Positions 50,870-58,288 of a DNA stretch of 64,000 nt are shown piece after piece; position 1 is the stretch's first letter, and each line of letters begins with the position of its first letter. The notes beneath the pieces were generated by a model. It worked only from the letters and a program-made list of their open reading frames with translations. It made no database searches and was not told the DNA's origin. A program made the translations under genes and the position numbers. The stretch comes from Prevotella sp. UBA2711 (GTDB taxonomy: Bacteria; Bacteroidota; Bacteroidia; Bacteroidales; Bacteroidaceae): assembly GCA_002354095.1 (NCBI GenBank), contig DEKX01000018.1:133383-197382 (forward strand). Reading direction: 5' to 3'.

Positions 50870-53533
50870 ATGAAGCTAAAATTCAGTATTCGGTATCGGA
50901 CCGCGTGGGGTGAAAGCATTCATATTGCCATAGCCTATCATAGCCAGGACGGCACCGTGAAACGATATAACCTTATGATGCAAACCGACGATGGCGATTT
51001 GTGGACGCTTGAAACGGCTGCTCTTGAATCACGTCAGCATCCTCTTTCGCATATCGTCTATCAGTATCAGGTAGAAAACAGTAGTGGATTGGTCTTACGC
51101 CGTGAGTGGGATCTGGTTCCTCGTATCTACTATTTCGACACCTCTAAGGATTATCTGTTTCCTGACCAGTGGCGCGATATGCCGTTGCAGTCGCATCTAT
51201 ACTCTAATGCCTATCTGACTGCTACTCACGGCTGTCGCGATGAGCATGTGGAACCGCTTCGCCTGCCTTTGTTCCGTCGTACCATTACATTCCGAGTGTC
51301 AGCTCCTCAGTTGCTGCCAGGGCAGTCGGTGGCTATTTGTGGCAGCCATCCGGCTATCGGCAGTTGGAATACGTCTCGCTATCTGCAGATGGAATATGCC
51401 GGTCAGCACGAATGGATGCTGACAGTGAATGCCCTTGGCATGATATTCCCCTTGGAATATAAATATGTGGTTGTAGATAACGAAACGCATGCTTTCGTTG
51501 CCTGGGAAGAAGGCGATAATCGTGTGATAGACGGCCCTCAATCCGCAACCAATAATCAGGAGCCGATAGCCGATGGTCAGGTATTGGTGCTCTATGGCGA
51601 ACAATTGCGACTTCGCGAACATATATGGCGAGCTGCAGGTGTTTCCATTCCTGTTTTCTCGCTTCGTAGTGAGCATTCTTATGGGGTAGGCGACTTTGGC
51701 GACCTCCATCGCTTTGTTGACTGGGCTGTAGCCGTTGGAATGAAAGTCATACAATTGTTGCCGGTCAATGATACTACCCAGAGTCACGACTGGCAGGATT
51801 CGTATCCCTATAACATTGTGAGTGCTTTCGCCCTGCATCCCCATTACTTGGATATTGAAGCTGCTGGAACACTGCGCTCTAAGCAGAAAATGATGCAGTT
51901 CCGGCGACGCCAACAGGAACTGAATACTTTGCCCTATAGCGACTATGTAGCTGTTGACCGTGTGAAGAGGGAATACATGGAACTGCTTTTTGACGAAAAA
52001 CGGAAATCCTTGACTGATTCAAAGGAGTTTGCATCATTTGTCGCTCAGAATGAGGAATGGCTGAAACCTTATGCCGACTATCGGGCTGAAGATTATGACT
52101 TCGTATGCTACGTGCAATGGCTATTGCACTGTCAGTTGAAGGATGCGGCAGATTATGCCCGTTCTAAAGGCATCTTCTTGAAAGGTGATCTGCCTATCGG
52201 AATCAGTCGTGATAGTGTCGAGACAAGGCAACACCCATCGCTCTTCCACCTTGATTCTCAGACAGGTGCTCCGCCTGATGGTTTCGCATCAAAAGGACAG
52301 AACTGGGGATTCCCAACCTATAATTGGGAACAGAAAGGCGAAAAGGGCAAAACGAATAACGACAAGAATAGCCTGTCACAACCTTTGGTGGATTGGTTCC
52401 GCCTACGACTGGCGCATTTGCAACAGTATTTCGATGCACTGCGTATCGACCACATTCTGGGCTTCTTCCGTATTTGGGAGATTCCTGACGATGCCGTCTA
52501 TGGCCTGTTAGGTCATTTCTCACCGGCACTGCCACTGACCGTTGACGAGATAGAGTATTTCGGACTGCAATTCCGCAAAGAACTCTTTACCCGTCCGTTC
52601 ATCAACGACCGCCAGATTGACCGTCTCTTTGGCATTCATGCCAATTACGTTCGCGACAACTTCCTGGTCAGCAAGGCTTATAATCTTTACGACCTGAAGG
52701 GCGAATACGACACCCAGTGCAAGGTGATGGAATTCTTCAGGAATCGGCGCGACGAGAGCAGTCTGTGGATTCGCGATGGCTTGCTGCAATTACTCAGTGA
52801 TGTGCTTTTTGTGGAGGATCCGCGACAGCACGACATGTATCATCCCCGTATCGGTGTTTTGGGCGAACCTATCTATGAGGCACTCAGTGATGAAGACAAG
52901 GATGCTTTCTCGCGTCTCTACAATAATTATTTCTATCAGCGCCACTCCATTTACTGGGGGCAACAGGCTTTGCGACGCCTGCCTGCCATCTTGAAGAATT
53001 CGCGACTGCTTATCTGCGGCGAAGACTTGGGTATGCTGCCTGACTGTGTCGAACCGGTGCTCGACCAGTTGCGCATTCTCACACTCGAAATCCAGCAGAT
53101 GCCCAAACAGCAGGGCTTTGAGTTCAGTCATTTGGAGGCTAATCCATATCGTTCCGTTGCTACTATATCCACACACGATATGTCGCCCCTGCGACTTTGG
53201 TGGCACGAGAATCCGGAACGCCGTCAGCGTTTCTATGTCACGATGTTGCAGAAGGAGGGACGTGCGCCGGAGCAGTTGCCTGCTCATTTGGCAGAGGAGA
53301 TCATAGCCCGTCACCTTTATTCTCCCTCCATGCTCTGTATCCTCCAGTTGCAGGATTGGCTTGCTATGGACACGGAGTTACGTTCCAAGCACATCCGCGA
53401 CGAGCGCATCAACGTGCCGAGCGACCCTTATAACCGCTGGCAGTACCGCATGCACCTCACTATCGAACAACTCCTGGAGGCTGAGCGCTTTAACAACAAG
53501 TTGCTTACCATGATTCAGCGTAGCAAGCGGTAG
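50870..53533 (+). CDS. malQ: 4-alpha-glucanotransferase with starch-binding N-terminus
   Basis: 887-residue GH77 amylomaltase. The first about 270 residues contain two CBM20-like modules (the second: ITFRVSAPQLLPGQSVAICGSHPAIGSWNTSRYL), the Bacteroidota arrangement. The GH77 barrel begins near VFSLRSEHSYGVGDFGDL; Asp527 in LRIDHILGFFRIWEIP is the nucleophile, Glu718 in ICGEDLGMLPD the acid/base and Asp770 in ISTHDMSPLR the third acid. It transfers alpha-1,4-glucan pieces in maltodextrin and glycogen metabolism. It is monocistronic. Confidence 0.95.
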   Translation: MKLKFSIRYRTAWGESIHIAIAYHSQDGTVKRYNLMMQTDDGDLWTLETAALESRQHPLSHIVYQYQVENSSGLVLRREWDLVPRIYYFDTSKDYLFPDQWRDMPLQSHLYSNAYLTATHGCRDEHVEPLRLPLFRRTITFRVSAPQLLPGQSVAICGSHPAIGSWNTSRYLQMEYAGQHEWMLTVNALGMIFPLEYKYVVVDNETHAFVAWEEGDNRVIDGPQSATNNQEPIADGQVLVLYGEQLRLREHIWRAAGVSIPVFSLRSEHSYGVGDFGDLHRFVDWAVAVGMKVIQLLPVNDTTQSHDWQDSYPYNIVSAFALHPHYLDIEAAGTLRSKQKMMQFRRRQQELNTLPYSDYVAVDRVKREYMELLFDEKRKSLTDSKEFASFVAQNEEWLKPYADYRAEDYDFVCYVQWLLHCQLKDAADYARSKGIFLKGDLPIGISRDSVETRQHPSLFHLDSQTGAPPDGFASKGQNWGFPTYNWEQKGEKGKTNNDKNSLSQPLVDWFRLRLAHLQQYFDALRIDHILGFFRIWEIPDDAVYGLLGHFSPALPLTVDEIEYFGLQFRKELFTRPFINDRQIDRLFGIHANYVRDNFLVSKAYNLYDLKGEYDTQCKVMEFFRNRRDESSLWIRDGLLQLLSDVLFVEDPRQHDMYHPRIGVLGEPIYEALSDEDKDAFSRLYNNYFYQRHSIYWGQQALRRLPAILKNSRLLICGEDLGMLPDCVEPVLDQLRILTLEIQQMPKQQGFEFSHLEANPYRSVATISTHDMSPLRLWWHENPERRQRFYVTMLQKEGRAPEQLPAHLAEEIIARHLYSPSMLCILQLQDWLAMDTELRSKHIRDERINVPSDPYNRWQYRMHLTIEQLLEAERFNNKLLTMIQRSKR

Positions 53534-53581
53534 TGCTGCTATCAGAAAATCGTTCATCATTAAAAATAATTAGCAAAAAAC

Positions 53582-53612
53582 TTGTATTTCGCTCGATAAT
53601 TTTGTATCTTTG
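53582..53612 (+). promoter_or_regulatory. Promoter of a short transcript downstream of malQ
   Basis: TTG at 53582-53584 and TATCTTTG at 53605-53612 have a 20-nt gap. An ATG begins only 4 nt after the -7 box. Confidence 0.7.
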
Positions 53613-53616
53613 CAAC

Positions 53617-53688
53617 ATGAATAAGACAACGACAGCATATCATATTCTGATTTCCCCCATACAGATTACAGATGATACAGATGAATAA
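53617..53688 (+). CDS. Possible 23-residue leaderless peptide
   Basis: An ATG 4 nt after a well-spaced promoter opens a 23-codon frame (MNKTTTAYHILISPI, then QITDDTDE). It is followed 10 nt later by a strong hairpin and T run at 53699-53736, so the transcript would be only about 120 nt. The peptide matches no family I know. It could instead be a non-coding RNA that happens to start with AUG. Nothing shows that it is translated. Confidence 0.3.
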   Translation: MNKTTTAYHILISPIQITDDTDE

Positions 53689-53698
53689 CGAAAAGTTC

Positions 53699-53736
53699 CG
53701 TGCGTACGTACGCGCGTGTACGTACGCACGTATTTT
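53699..53736 (+). terminator. Alternating purine-pyrimidine hairpin with T run
   Basis: CGTGCGTACGTAC (53699-53711), a GCGCGT loop, and GTACGTACGCACG (53718-53730) form a perfect 13-bp stem followed by TATTTTTT. The whole 32-nt stretch alternates purine and pyrimidine nearly throughout, so as DNA it could also adopt Z-form or cruciform. It fits an intrinsic terminator for the short transcript at 53617. Confidence 0.75.
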
Positions 53737-53782
53737 TTCCCTATATTATCTGTATTAAGTGTATAAGTGTATATATAATTAT

Positions 53783-53844
53783 TGGAGTGCACTCGGAAAT
53801 AATTTCCATTGCACTCCATTTTTTTTTCGAGTACACTCGAAAAA
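53783..53844. terminator. Nested hairpin with T9, then a second palindrome
   Basis: TGGAGTGCA (53783-53791) and TGCACTCCA (53810-53818) enclose a smaller GGAAAT/ATTTCC hairpin and are followed by nine T residues. TTTTTCGAGT and ACTCGAAAAA (53823-53844) then form a perfect palindrome around AC. Both share the CACTC/GAGTG core. No gene ends just upstream. Confidence 0.65.
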
Positions 53845-53846
53845 CT

Positions 53847-53912
53847 GGAAACTCGTAATGAAACTTATGGAAACTCGTAATGAAACTCATGGAAACTCGT
53901 AATGAAACTGCC
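53847..53912 (+). repeat. Three tandem 22-bp repeats
   Basis: The unit GGAAACTCGTAATGAAACT plus 3 nt (TAT, CAT, GCC) occurs three times in direct tandem at 53847, 53869 and 53891. It lies about 60 bp upstream of the -33 box at 53973, so it may be an operator region for the operon at 54136. Confidence 0.9.
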
Positions 53913-53972
53913 AGTTTCCCGCGAAAATAGTTCATCATTCAAGGAAATATCTGTTAGATGTTGCTCAAAATA

Positions 53973-54004
53973 TTTGTTTAAGTCAGACGAATACCGTATC
54001 TTTG
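53973..54004 (+). promoter_or_regulatory. Promoter of the DUF6249/sigma operon
   Basis: TTTG at 53973-53976 and TATCTTTG at 53997-54004 are 20 nt apart. The leader to the ATG at 54136 is about 125 nt and holds GGAATTTCCTTCACGGAAGT, a partial inverted repeat. Confidence 0.7.
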
Positions 54005-54135
54005 CATCACGGAATTTCCTTCACGGAAGTAACACGATATTCTTTTCTGACGTCACCTTTTGCTGTTTTAAACTGTTATAATATTGAATCGGTTCAAGAA
54101 AATAAAAGTATAACTATAAAAAAGAAGAAAGAATT

Positions 54136-54591
54136 ATGGAAGATTTAGTTGCCATCTTAGTACCTATTGCCTGTGGATGCGTATTGCCCATCATGGTCGT
54201 GTGGCTTGCTATCCGCGAATCAATGAACAAGACCAACCAGCGGACACAGATTGTACTGGCCGCCATCGAGAAGAACCCCGATATGGACATCGAGGAACTG
54301 ATGAAGAAGATTTCGCCCAAGAAGAAACTGCTGAAGGAGAAACTGCTGTCGAAATTGCTGTGGGGCAGTATCATTACTTTCCTCGGTGTTGCCTTGATAG
54401 GCTTCTGCATCGTTCAGGCCTTTGTTGGCGGAATGCCGACTGCAGACCTTCAACAATTCAGCCTATTCGGAGCAGTTCTTTCAGGTATAGGTATCGCTTT
54501 CCTTGTCAACTATTATGTAGGCAAGCGGATGCTCGCCAAGGAGATGGAGGCAGAGGAGCAGTTACTGGTAATGCAAGCCGAGAACAAGTGA
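54136..54591 (+). CDS. Small membrane protein, DUF6249-like
   Basis: 151-residue protein with three membrane segments: residues about 4-26 (VAILVPIACGCVLPIMVVWLAI), about 70-95 (LLWGSIITFLGVALIGFCIV) and about 105-125. Between the first two is a charged cytoplasmic stretch (QTRTQIVLAAIEKNPDMDIEELMKKI in outline). The arrangement matches DUF6249 proteins, which sit beside ECF sigma genes in Bacteroidota. It overlaps the sigma factor by GTGA. It may act in sensing or control of that sigma factor; this is inference from context. Confidence 0.7.
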   Translation: MEDLVAILVPIACGCVLPIMVVWLAIRESMNKTNQRTQIVLAAIEKNPDMDIEELMKKISPKKKLLKEKLLSKLLWGSIITFLGVALIGFCIVQAFVGGMPTADLQQFSLFGAVLSGIGIAFLVNYYVGKRMLAKEMEAEEQLLVMQAENK

Positions 54592-55064
54592 CACGCGAGC
54601 AGTTCATCACCCTGGTAGAGCGTGAGCAGGAGGCACTTCGTGGCTTCTTGCTCGCCCTTTGCTGCGGCAAAAAGGGCGATGCCGACGACCTGGCGCAGGA
54701 CGCGCTGGTGAAGGCTTACCTCTCGTCGGCAGGCTATCAGGACCGGGGATGCTTCCGCTCGTGGCTTTTCAAGATTGCCCACAACACGTTCCTCAACCAC
54801 AGGGCAAGCCTGCGCACAGCCGCGACGCTCGACGAGGCACGAACACTCATCAGCCCCAAATCCGCCGACAGCAGTTTCGAGCATCAGAGCCTCTACCTCG
54901 CCCTGCGCACCCTGCCGCCCAAAGAACGGTCGGCCATCACACTCTACTATCTCAGCGGCTACAACATCAAGGAGATAGCCGCCATTACCGATACCTCGGA
55001 GGATGCTGTGAAGAAGCAGCTCTCACGGGGTCGTGACAAACTGAAAGAAAGACTGAAGTTATGA
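54588..55064 (+). CDS. ECF-type RNA polymerase sigma factor, GTG start
   Basis: 158-residue sigma-70 family protein. The GTG at 54588 overlaps the previous stop (GTGA); the frame is open further upstream only as an out-of-frame shadow of the DUF6249 gene. Region 2 is LVEREQEALRGFLLALCCGKKGDADDLAQDALVKAYLSS and FRSWLFKIAHNTFLNHRAS; region 4 is ALRTLPPKERSAITLYYLSGYNIKEIAAITDTSEDAVKKQLSRGRDKLKERL. It should direct RNA polymerase to a small regulon. The next gene starts inside its stop (ATGA), the usual place of an anti-sigma partner. Confidence 0.92.
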   Translation: MTREQFITLVEREQEALRGFLLALCCGKKGDADDLAQDALVKAYLSSAGYQDRGCFRSWLFKIAHNTFLNHRASLRTAATLDEARTLISPKSADSSFEHQSLYLALRTLPPKERSAITLYYLSGYNIKEIAAITDTSEDAVKKQLSRGRDKLKERLKL

Positions 55065-55480
55065 CAAAAGATAAAGCCCTTGAGGAACTATTCCTCGCCC
55101 AGCAACCCCACTTCGACGACCATGCCGACTTCATGGCCACACTCACCCGCCGCCTCGATGCCGTGGAATATGTCCGCCAGCATCAGGAGGTCACGCTTCG
55201 CCGTTACAAATTGGCGATGGTCGCCGCTTTCGTCGTGGGTGTCGTCAGCGGAGCCGTTACCTTGGCGTTCTTCCTGTCCGAGCCTGCCGACGTGCCCCTG
55301 TTCAATGTCCGTGTCCAGTCGGGGCTCTTGCTGTGGCTTGCCCAGAACTCCCGCCTCCTCTCCGCCACCGTCCTCGCCCTGCTGCTGAGCCTCGGCACGA
55401 TGAGCATCATCCGCAACGTCCACGACATTCTGCGCATGCGCCGCGCCATTTCATTGAAGAATATGGCCAATGCTGGCTGA
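55061..55480 (+). CDS. Small membrane protein, probable sigma-factor partner
   Basis: 139-residue protein I do not recognise. A charged cytoplasmic N-terminus of about 45 residues (DKALEELFLAQQPHFDDHADFMATLTRRLDAVE) is followed by two membrane helices (about 50-70, LAMVAAFVVGVVSGAVTLAFFL, and about 88-110) and a short basic tail. It overlaps the sigma factor by ATGA, so I infer an anti-sigma-like or sigma-controlling role. It lacks the zinc-binding HxxxCxxC motif. Confidence 0.7.
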   Translation: MTKDKALEELFLAQQPHFDDHADFMATLTRRLDAVEYVRQHQEVTLRRYKLAMVAAFVVGVVSGAVTLAFFLSEPADVPLFNVRVQSGLLLWLAQNSRLLSATVLALLLSLGTMSIIRNVHDILRMRRAISLKNMANAG

Positions 55481-55543
55481 ACTTTTCGCCTAAATATACA
55501 TAAAAAAATGTAGGTGAAGGGAACATCTTTCACTATAAAGTCG

Positions 55544-55551
55544 TAAATTTG
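55544..55551 (+). promoter_or_regulatory. -7 box of the winged-helix regulator
   Basis: TAAATTTG followed by CA. A clear TTG is missing 20 nt upstream. The leader to 55629 is about 70 nt and contains the 13-bp hairpin. Confidence 0.55.
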
Positions 55552-55580
55552 CAGTCGAAAATAGAAAACAATATGCCAAT

Positions 55581-55609
55581 GCACACAAAGGGTCAAACCC
55601 TTTGTGTGC
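55581..55609 (+). promoter_or_regulatory. Perfect 13-bp hairpin in the 5' leader
   Basis: GCACACAAAGGGT (55581-55593), loop CAA and ACCCTTTGTGTGC (55597-55609) end 19 nt before the ATG. No T run follows, so it is not a normal terminator. It could control translation or RNA stability, or be a protein site. Confidence 0.7.
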
Positions 55610-55628
55610 TTGAAACTGAAAAATAAGT

Positions 55629-56309
55629 ATGAAACAGCAATATGCAGTCATCGTGCTCTTTGCACTGATAGTAGCGTCAAGCCTGACGAGCCTTGATAGT
55701 TATCGCTCTACGAGCCAGCGAGTAAACGAGGATATGGACAGGGCACTGGCTATCACAATGCAGGAGCAGCAGAGCGATCTCATCAGTCAGGACACCATCC
55801 GTACCTTCAACAGCCACTTGCAGATAGCGGCATTGCGCGGCAAGGCCACACTGGCGGTGGATACCCGCAACAGGCAGTTCAAGGCGTATGCCCACTGTTC
55901 CGAGGCTACTATTTTCAGCCTTTCCGACCAACGGCCTGCCGCTTTTCTCTGGGTGTTGACAGGATTCTGGGCGATGTTTGTATGGTATCGATGCGCCACC
56001 ATAGCTTTACCTGCAGGTAATGGATTTGGTGGCTTGACCTATTCAGAAGCTGAAGGCCGTTTCTATGCTCCTGATGGCAACGAGGTGCAACTAACTCCCA
56101 TGCAGCACCAGCTGATGGAGATGTTCTTCCATTCGCCCTCCCATTCATTGTCAAAGGCGGAGATTTGCGAGGCTCTTTGGCCCAAGAAACCTGATGCCAG
56201 CGAGACACTATACACCCTGATTCGCAGGTTAAAACCTGTCATTGAGCAGCATTCTAACCTCAGAATCGAGTCAGACCGTAGCAAAGCTTATCGCCTGACT
56301 GTTAAGTAG
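55629..56309 (+). CDS. Membrane-anchored winged-helix regulator
   Basis: 226-residue protein. It has an N-terminal signal-anchor-like hydrophobic stretch (residues about 5-22), a short extracytoplasmic part (about 25-100), a membrane helix (about 104-128) and a C-terminal OmpR/PhoB-type winged helix (about 150-226: LTPMQHQLMEMFFHSPSHSLSKAEICEALWPKKPDASETLYTLIRRLKPVIEQHSNLRIESDRSKAYRL). This is the reverse order of CadC/ToxR, where DNA binding is N-terminal. It would sense a signal outside and bind DNA inside. Its neighbours, two sigma modules and exported proteins, suggest envelope control. Confidence 0.85.
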   Translation: MKQQYAVIVLFALIVASSLTSLDSYRSTSQRVNEDMDRALAITMQEQQSDLISQDTIRTFNSHLQIAALRGKATLAVDTRNRQFKAYAHCSEATIFSLSDQRPAAFLWVLTGFWAMFVWYRCATIALPAGNGFGGLTYSEAEGRFYAPDGNEVQLTPMQHQLMEMFFHSPSHSLSKAEICEALWPKKPDASETLYTLIRRLKPVIEQHSNLRIESDRSKAYRLTVK

Positions 56310-56327
56310 ATAGGTGGCTGACACGGA

Positions 56328-56365
56328 GTCTGACAATGAAATGTCAGGCAAATGTCAGACTTCTT
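56328..56365 (+). promoter_or_regulatory. GTCTGACA/TGTCAGAC inverted repeat
   Basis: GTCTGACA (56328-56335) and TGTCAGAC (56353-56360) are perfect inverted repeats, with a further TGTCAG at 56342-56347. It is followed by TTCTTTT, so it could be a terminator for the regulator gene. The triple repeat also suits an operator for the regulator just upstream; it lies about 30 bp before the -7 box at 56391. Confidence 0.55.
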
Positions 56366-56390
56366 TTCCTGTATTATAGGAATCTCTTCA

Positions 56391-56398
56391 TACCTTTG
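56391..56398 (+). promoter_or_regulatory. -7 box ahead of the 195-residue exported protein
   Basis: TACCTTTG, overlapping at its last base a GCGGTT/AACCGC hairpin at 56398-56411. The ATG is at 56491. Confidence 0.55.
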
Positions 56399-56490
56399 CG
56401 GTTGAAACCGCGAAGATGCTTGTGCTCGGCAAATGAAAACATGTTTTCTTTGCTCTCGCTTACTCGCATCATTGCGCAAAAAAGCAAGTT

Positions 56491-57078
56491 ATGAAGAGAT
56501 TTATGCAAATGATTGTAGCCATTATCCTCGTAGCAGCGAGCATCGACTGGATAGATGCCTGCTCAGAGGTTAAGACTGATAAAGAAATGTTTAAACGGAA
56601 TCTGACTTACGCAGATATGTATGAGTACAAGGATTCAACTTATGATTTCGTCATCCGCTATCCTTCGTTCTTTCGCGAGCAGCCTAACGATGCAGGTCAT
56701 GCCCGTTTCAGTTATAGCGACCAATGGGCAACGGTAGTGCTCGAAGGCTACGTTTTGCCGCAACGAGAAAAGAGCATCAGGGAGGCAAGCGATTCTTTGG
56801 CGCAGATCCTTCATGCCGCTAACGTAAGGCTGGGTGAAGATTACTTCATCCTCTCCGGCCCTCAGTATGAGAATGGAAGCCTTGTTGAAGGTTATAGCTA
56901 TTATTCCAAGTTCGTCCGTCATGGCAAGTTCTGGTTTGTCTATACGATGGTCTTTCCAGACAGATATCACGATGTGCTCACCCGTCTGTTCAAAGAGATA
57001 GACGACTGGCAAGTCTGGGAACGCCCGCGTCTGCAAATGAAACAAGGGGAGGATCAAACACCCAAAGACAGCTTTTGA
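56491..57078 (+). CDS. Exported protein, possible lipoprotein, unknown function
   Basis: 195-residue protein I do not recognise. The N-terminus MKRFMQMIVAIILVAASIDWIDACSE is a signal peptide ending in I-D-A-C, which could be a lipobox. The rest is mixed strand and helix (DSTYDFVIRYPSFFREQPNDAG, YFILSGPQYENGSLVEGYSYYSKFVRHGKFWFVYTMVFPDRYHDVL). It has its own promoter and stands between the winged-helix regulator and the second sigma module. It may be the target or the sensor of that regulation. Confidence 0.65.
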   Translation: MKRFMQMIVAIILVAASIDWIDACSEVKTDKEMFKRNLTYADMYEYKDSTYDFVIRYPSFFREQPNDAGHARFSYSDQWATVVLEGYVLPQREKSIREASDSLAQILHAANVRLGEDYFILSGPQYENGSLVEGYSYYSKFVRHGKFWFVYTMVFPDRYHDVLTRLFKEIDDWQVWERPRLQMKQGEDQTPKDSF

Positions 57079-57173
57079 GTGATAAGGTTGAAGAGATTTT
57101 TGTGTTAAGTAATGCTAAAAGAAGTTTGGTTTTGATAGGTTGATGTGTCTAATAAATGTATAGCAAGACAAGC

Positions 57174-57668
57174 ATGGACAAAAGTGCATTTGAACAACAG
57201 GCCCGTTCGTGGCGGAAAAAGGCTCTACAGGTGAGCAAGAGCTGCGGAGCGGGCAAGGACGAAGCAGAGGACATCGCACAAGATGTGATGCTCCGCCTCT
57301 GGCAGATGCATGATGAACTGGACCGCTACGAAAAGCCTGAGGCACTGGTGGCACTGATGACTCGTCATCTGTTGCGGAACCACCAGCGGCGACGAACGCC
57401 GGAACTGCTCGACGAGGCTATGGCTTTCAGCCTGAGCAACAGCCCTCACGACCTGCTGGAGATGAAAGAGGATGATGCCTGGCTCGACAAGCGACTCCAG
57501 CAACTGCCGACGACACAGCGCACCTTACTATATCTGCGAGAGGTGGAGCGGCGAAGCCACGAAGAGATAGCCCGGCTGTTAGGCATCGAGACCACCTCAG
57601 TCAGTACGCTGCTGGCAAGGGCAAGACGAACATTATTAGAAGAAATCAGACAACGGAATAAACGATGA
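57174..57668 (+). CDS. ECF-type RNA polymerase sigma factor
   Basis: 164-residue ECF sigma factor (ATG at 57174; an in-frame ATG at 57156 adds six residues). Region 2: QARSWRKKALQVSKSCGAGKDEAEDIAQDVMLRLWQMHDEL. Region 4: LDKRLQQLPTTQRTLLYLREVERRSHEEIARLLGIETTSVSTLLARARRTLLEEIRQR. It is only distantly similar to the one at 54588. It overlaps the next gene by ATGA, a typical sigma/partner pair. No convincing promoter is seen immediately upstream. Confidence 0.92.
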   Translation: MDKSAFEQQARSWRKKALQVSKSCGAGKDEAEDIAQDVMLRLWQMHDELDRYEKPEALVALMTRHLLRNHQRRRTPELLDEAMAFSLSNSPHDLLEMKEDDAWLDKRLQQLPTTQRTLLYLREVERRSHEEIARLLGIETTSVSTLLARARRTLLEEIRQRNKR

Positions 57669-58288
57669 GACAGTACACGAAAGCATTCATACAGTCGCTG
57701 CTCGACAAATATATGGAGGGCATGACGACATTGGAAGAAGAAGACATTCTTCACCAATATTTCACCCGAGGCGATGTGCCTGCGGAGTGGGAGGACTATC
57801 GAATGCTGTTTGCCGAGATAGACAGCATGAGGCCAACGGAAAAGCCTTTACACCGTTGGTGGTCTTGGCGCATAGCGGCAGCAGTAGTGGCAGCGCTGGT
57901 GGTGTTCGCCGTAACACAAATGCTACCAGAGAATCGGCCAGAGCCAGTTGTGACAGCCCAAGTGGAAGAAAAGGATAGTGTGACTATTCCGAAAGCAGTA
58001 GAGACACGACCAGACTCCACGCTGCCTAAACATCAAAAGCAGGCTCCATCGAGCACCAAGCGCCGACTGCGCAAGCCGCAGCCCACGATGACCGACTACG
58101 ACAAGGCATACACCCTGATGGCTGAAGCGGCAAAGGAACAGAAACAGGCAGAACAAGAGATGGACCAAGCCCAACAGGAGATATTGCACACCCAACTCAC
58201 AGCTGCCGGCTATGTAGCCATCCAGCAGGAAGACGGAACCATCATTTATACTAACGAACCTAAAGAATATTTTGCATATGAAGAGTAA
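57665..58288 (+). CDS. Membrane protein, probable sigma-factor partner
   Basis: 207-residue protein. Residues about 10-55 (FIQSLLDKYMEGMTTLEEEDILHQYFTRGDVPAEWEDYRMLFAEIDS) resemble the short cytoplasmic domain of Bacteroidota anti-sigma-like proteins, followed by one membrane helix (about 63-83, WRIAAAVVAALVVFAVTQML) and a Pro/Lys-rich linker, then a coiled-coil-like stretch (about 140-180, EAAKEQKQAEQEMDQAQQE). It overlaps the sigma gene and the next start. I infer a sigma control role; the exact family is not recognised. Confidence 0.75.
   Translation: MRQYTKAFIQSLLDKYMEGMTTLEEEDILHQYFTRGDVPAEWEDYRMLFAEIDSMRPTEKPLHRWWSWRIAAAVVAALVVFAVTQMLPENRPEPVVTAQVEEKDSVTIPKAVETRPDSTLPKHQKQAPSSTKRRLRKPQPTMTDYDKAYTLMAEAAKEQKQAEQEMDQAQQEILHTQLTAAGYVAIQQEDGTIIYTNEPKEYFAYEE

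Noticed and set aside
53699..53730. Alternating CG/TA stretch as a mobile-element end or attachment site
   Set aside because: No integrase, transposase or second copy in the window; the following T run and preceding promoter make a terminator more likely.
53847..53912. Three tandem 22-bp repeats as a possible CRISPR array
   Set aside because: The copies are contiguous with no spacers, there are only three, and no cas genes are in the window.
54177..54587. Longer N-terminus for the first ECF sigma factor
   Set aside because: The upstream part is an out-of-frame reading of the DUF6249-like membrane gene. The GTG at 54588 overlaps that gene's stop and gives a normal sigma length.
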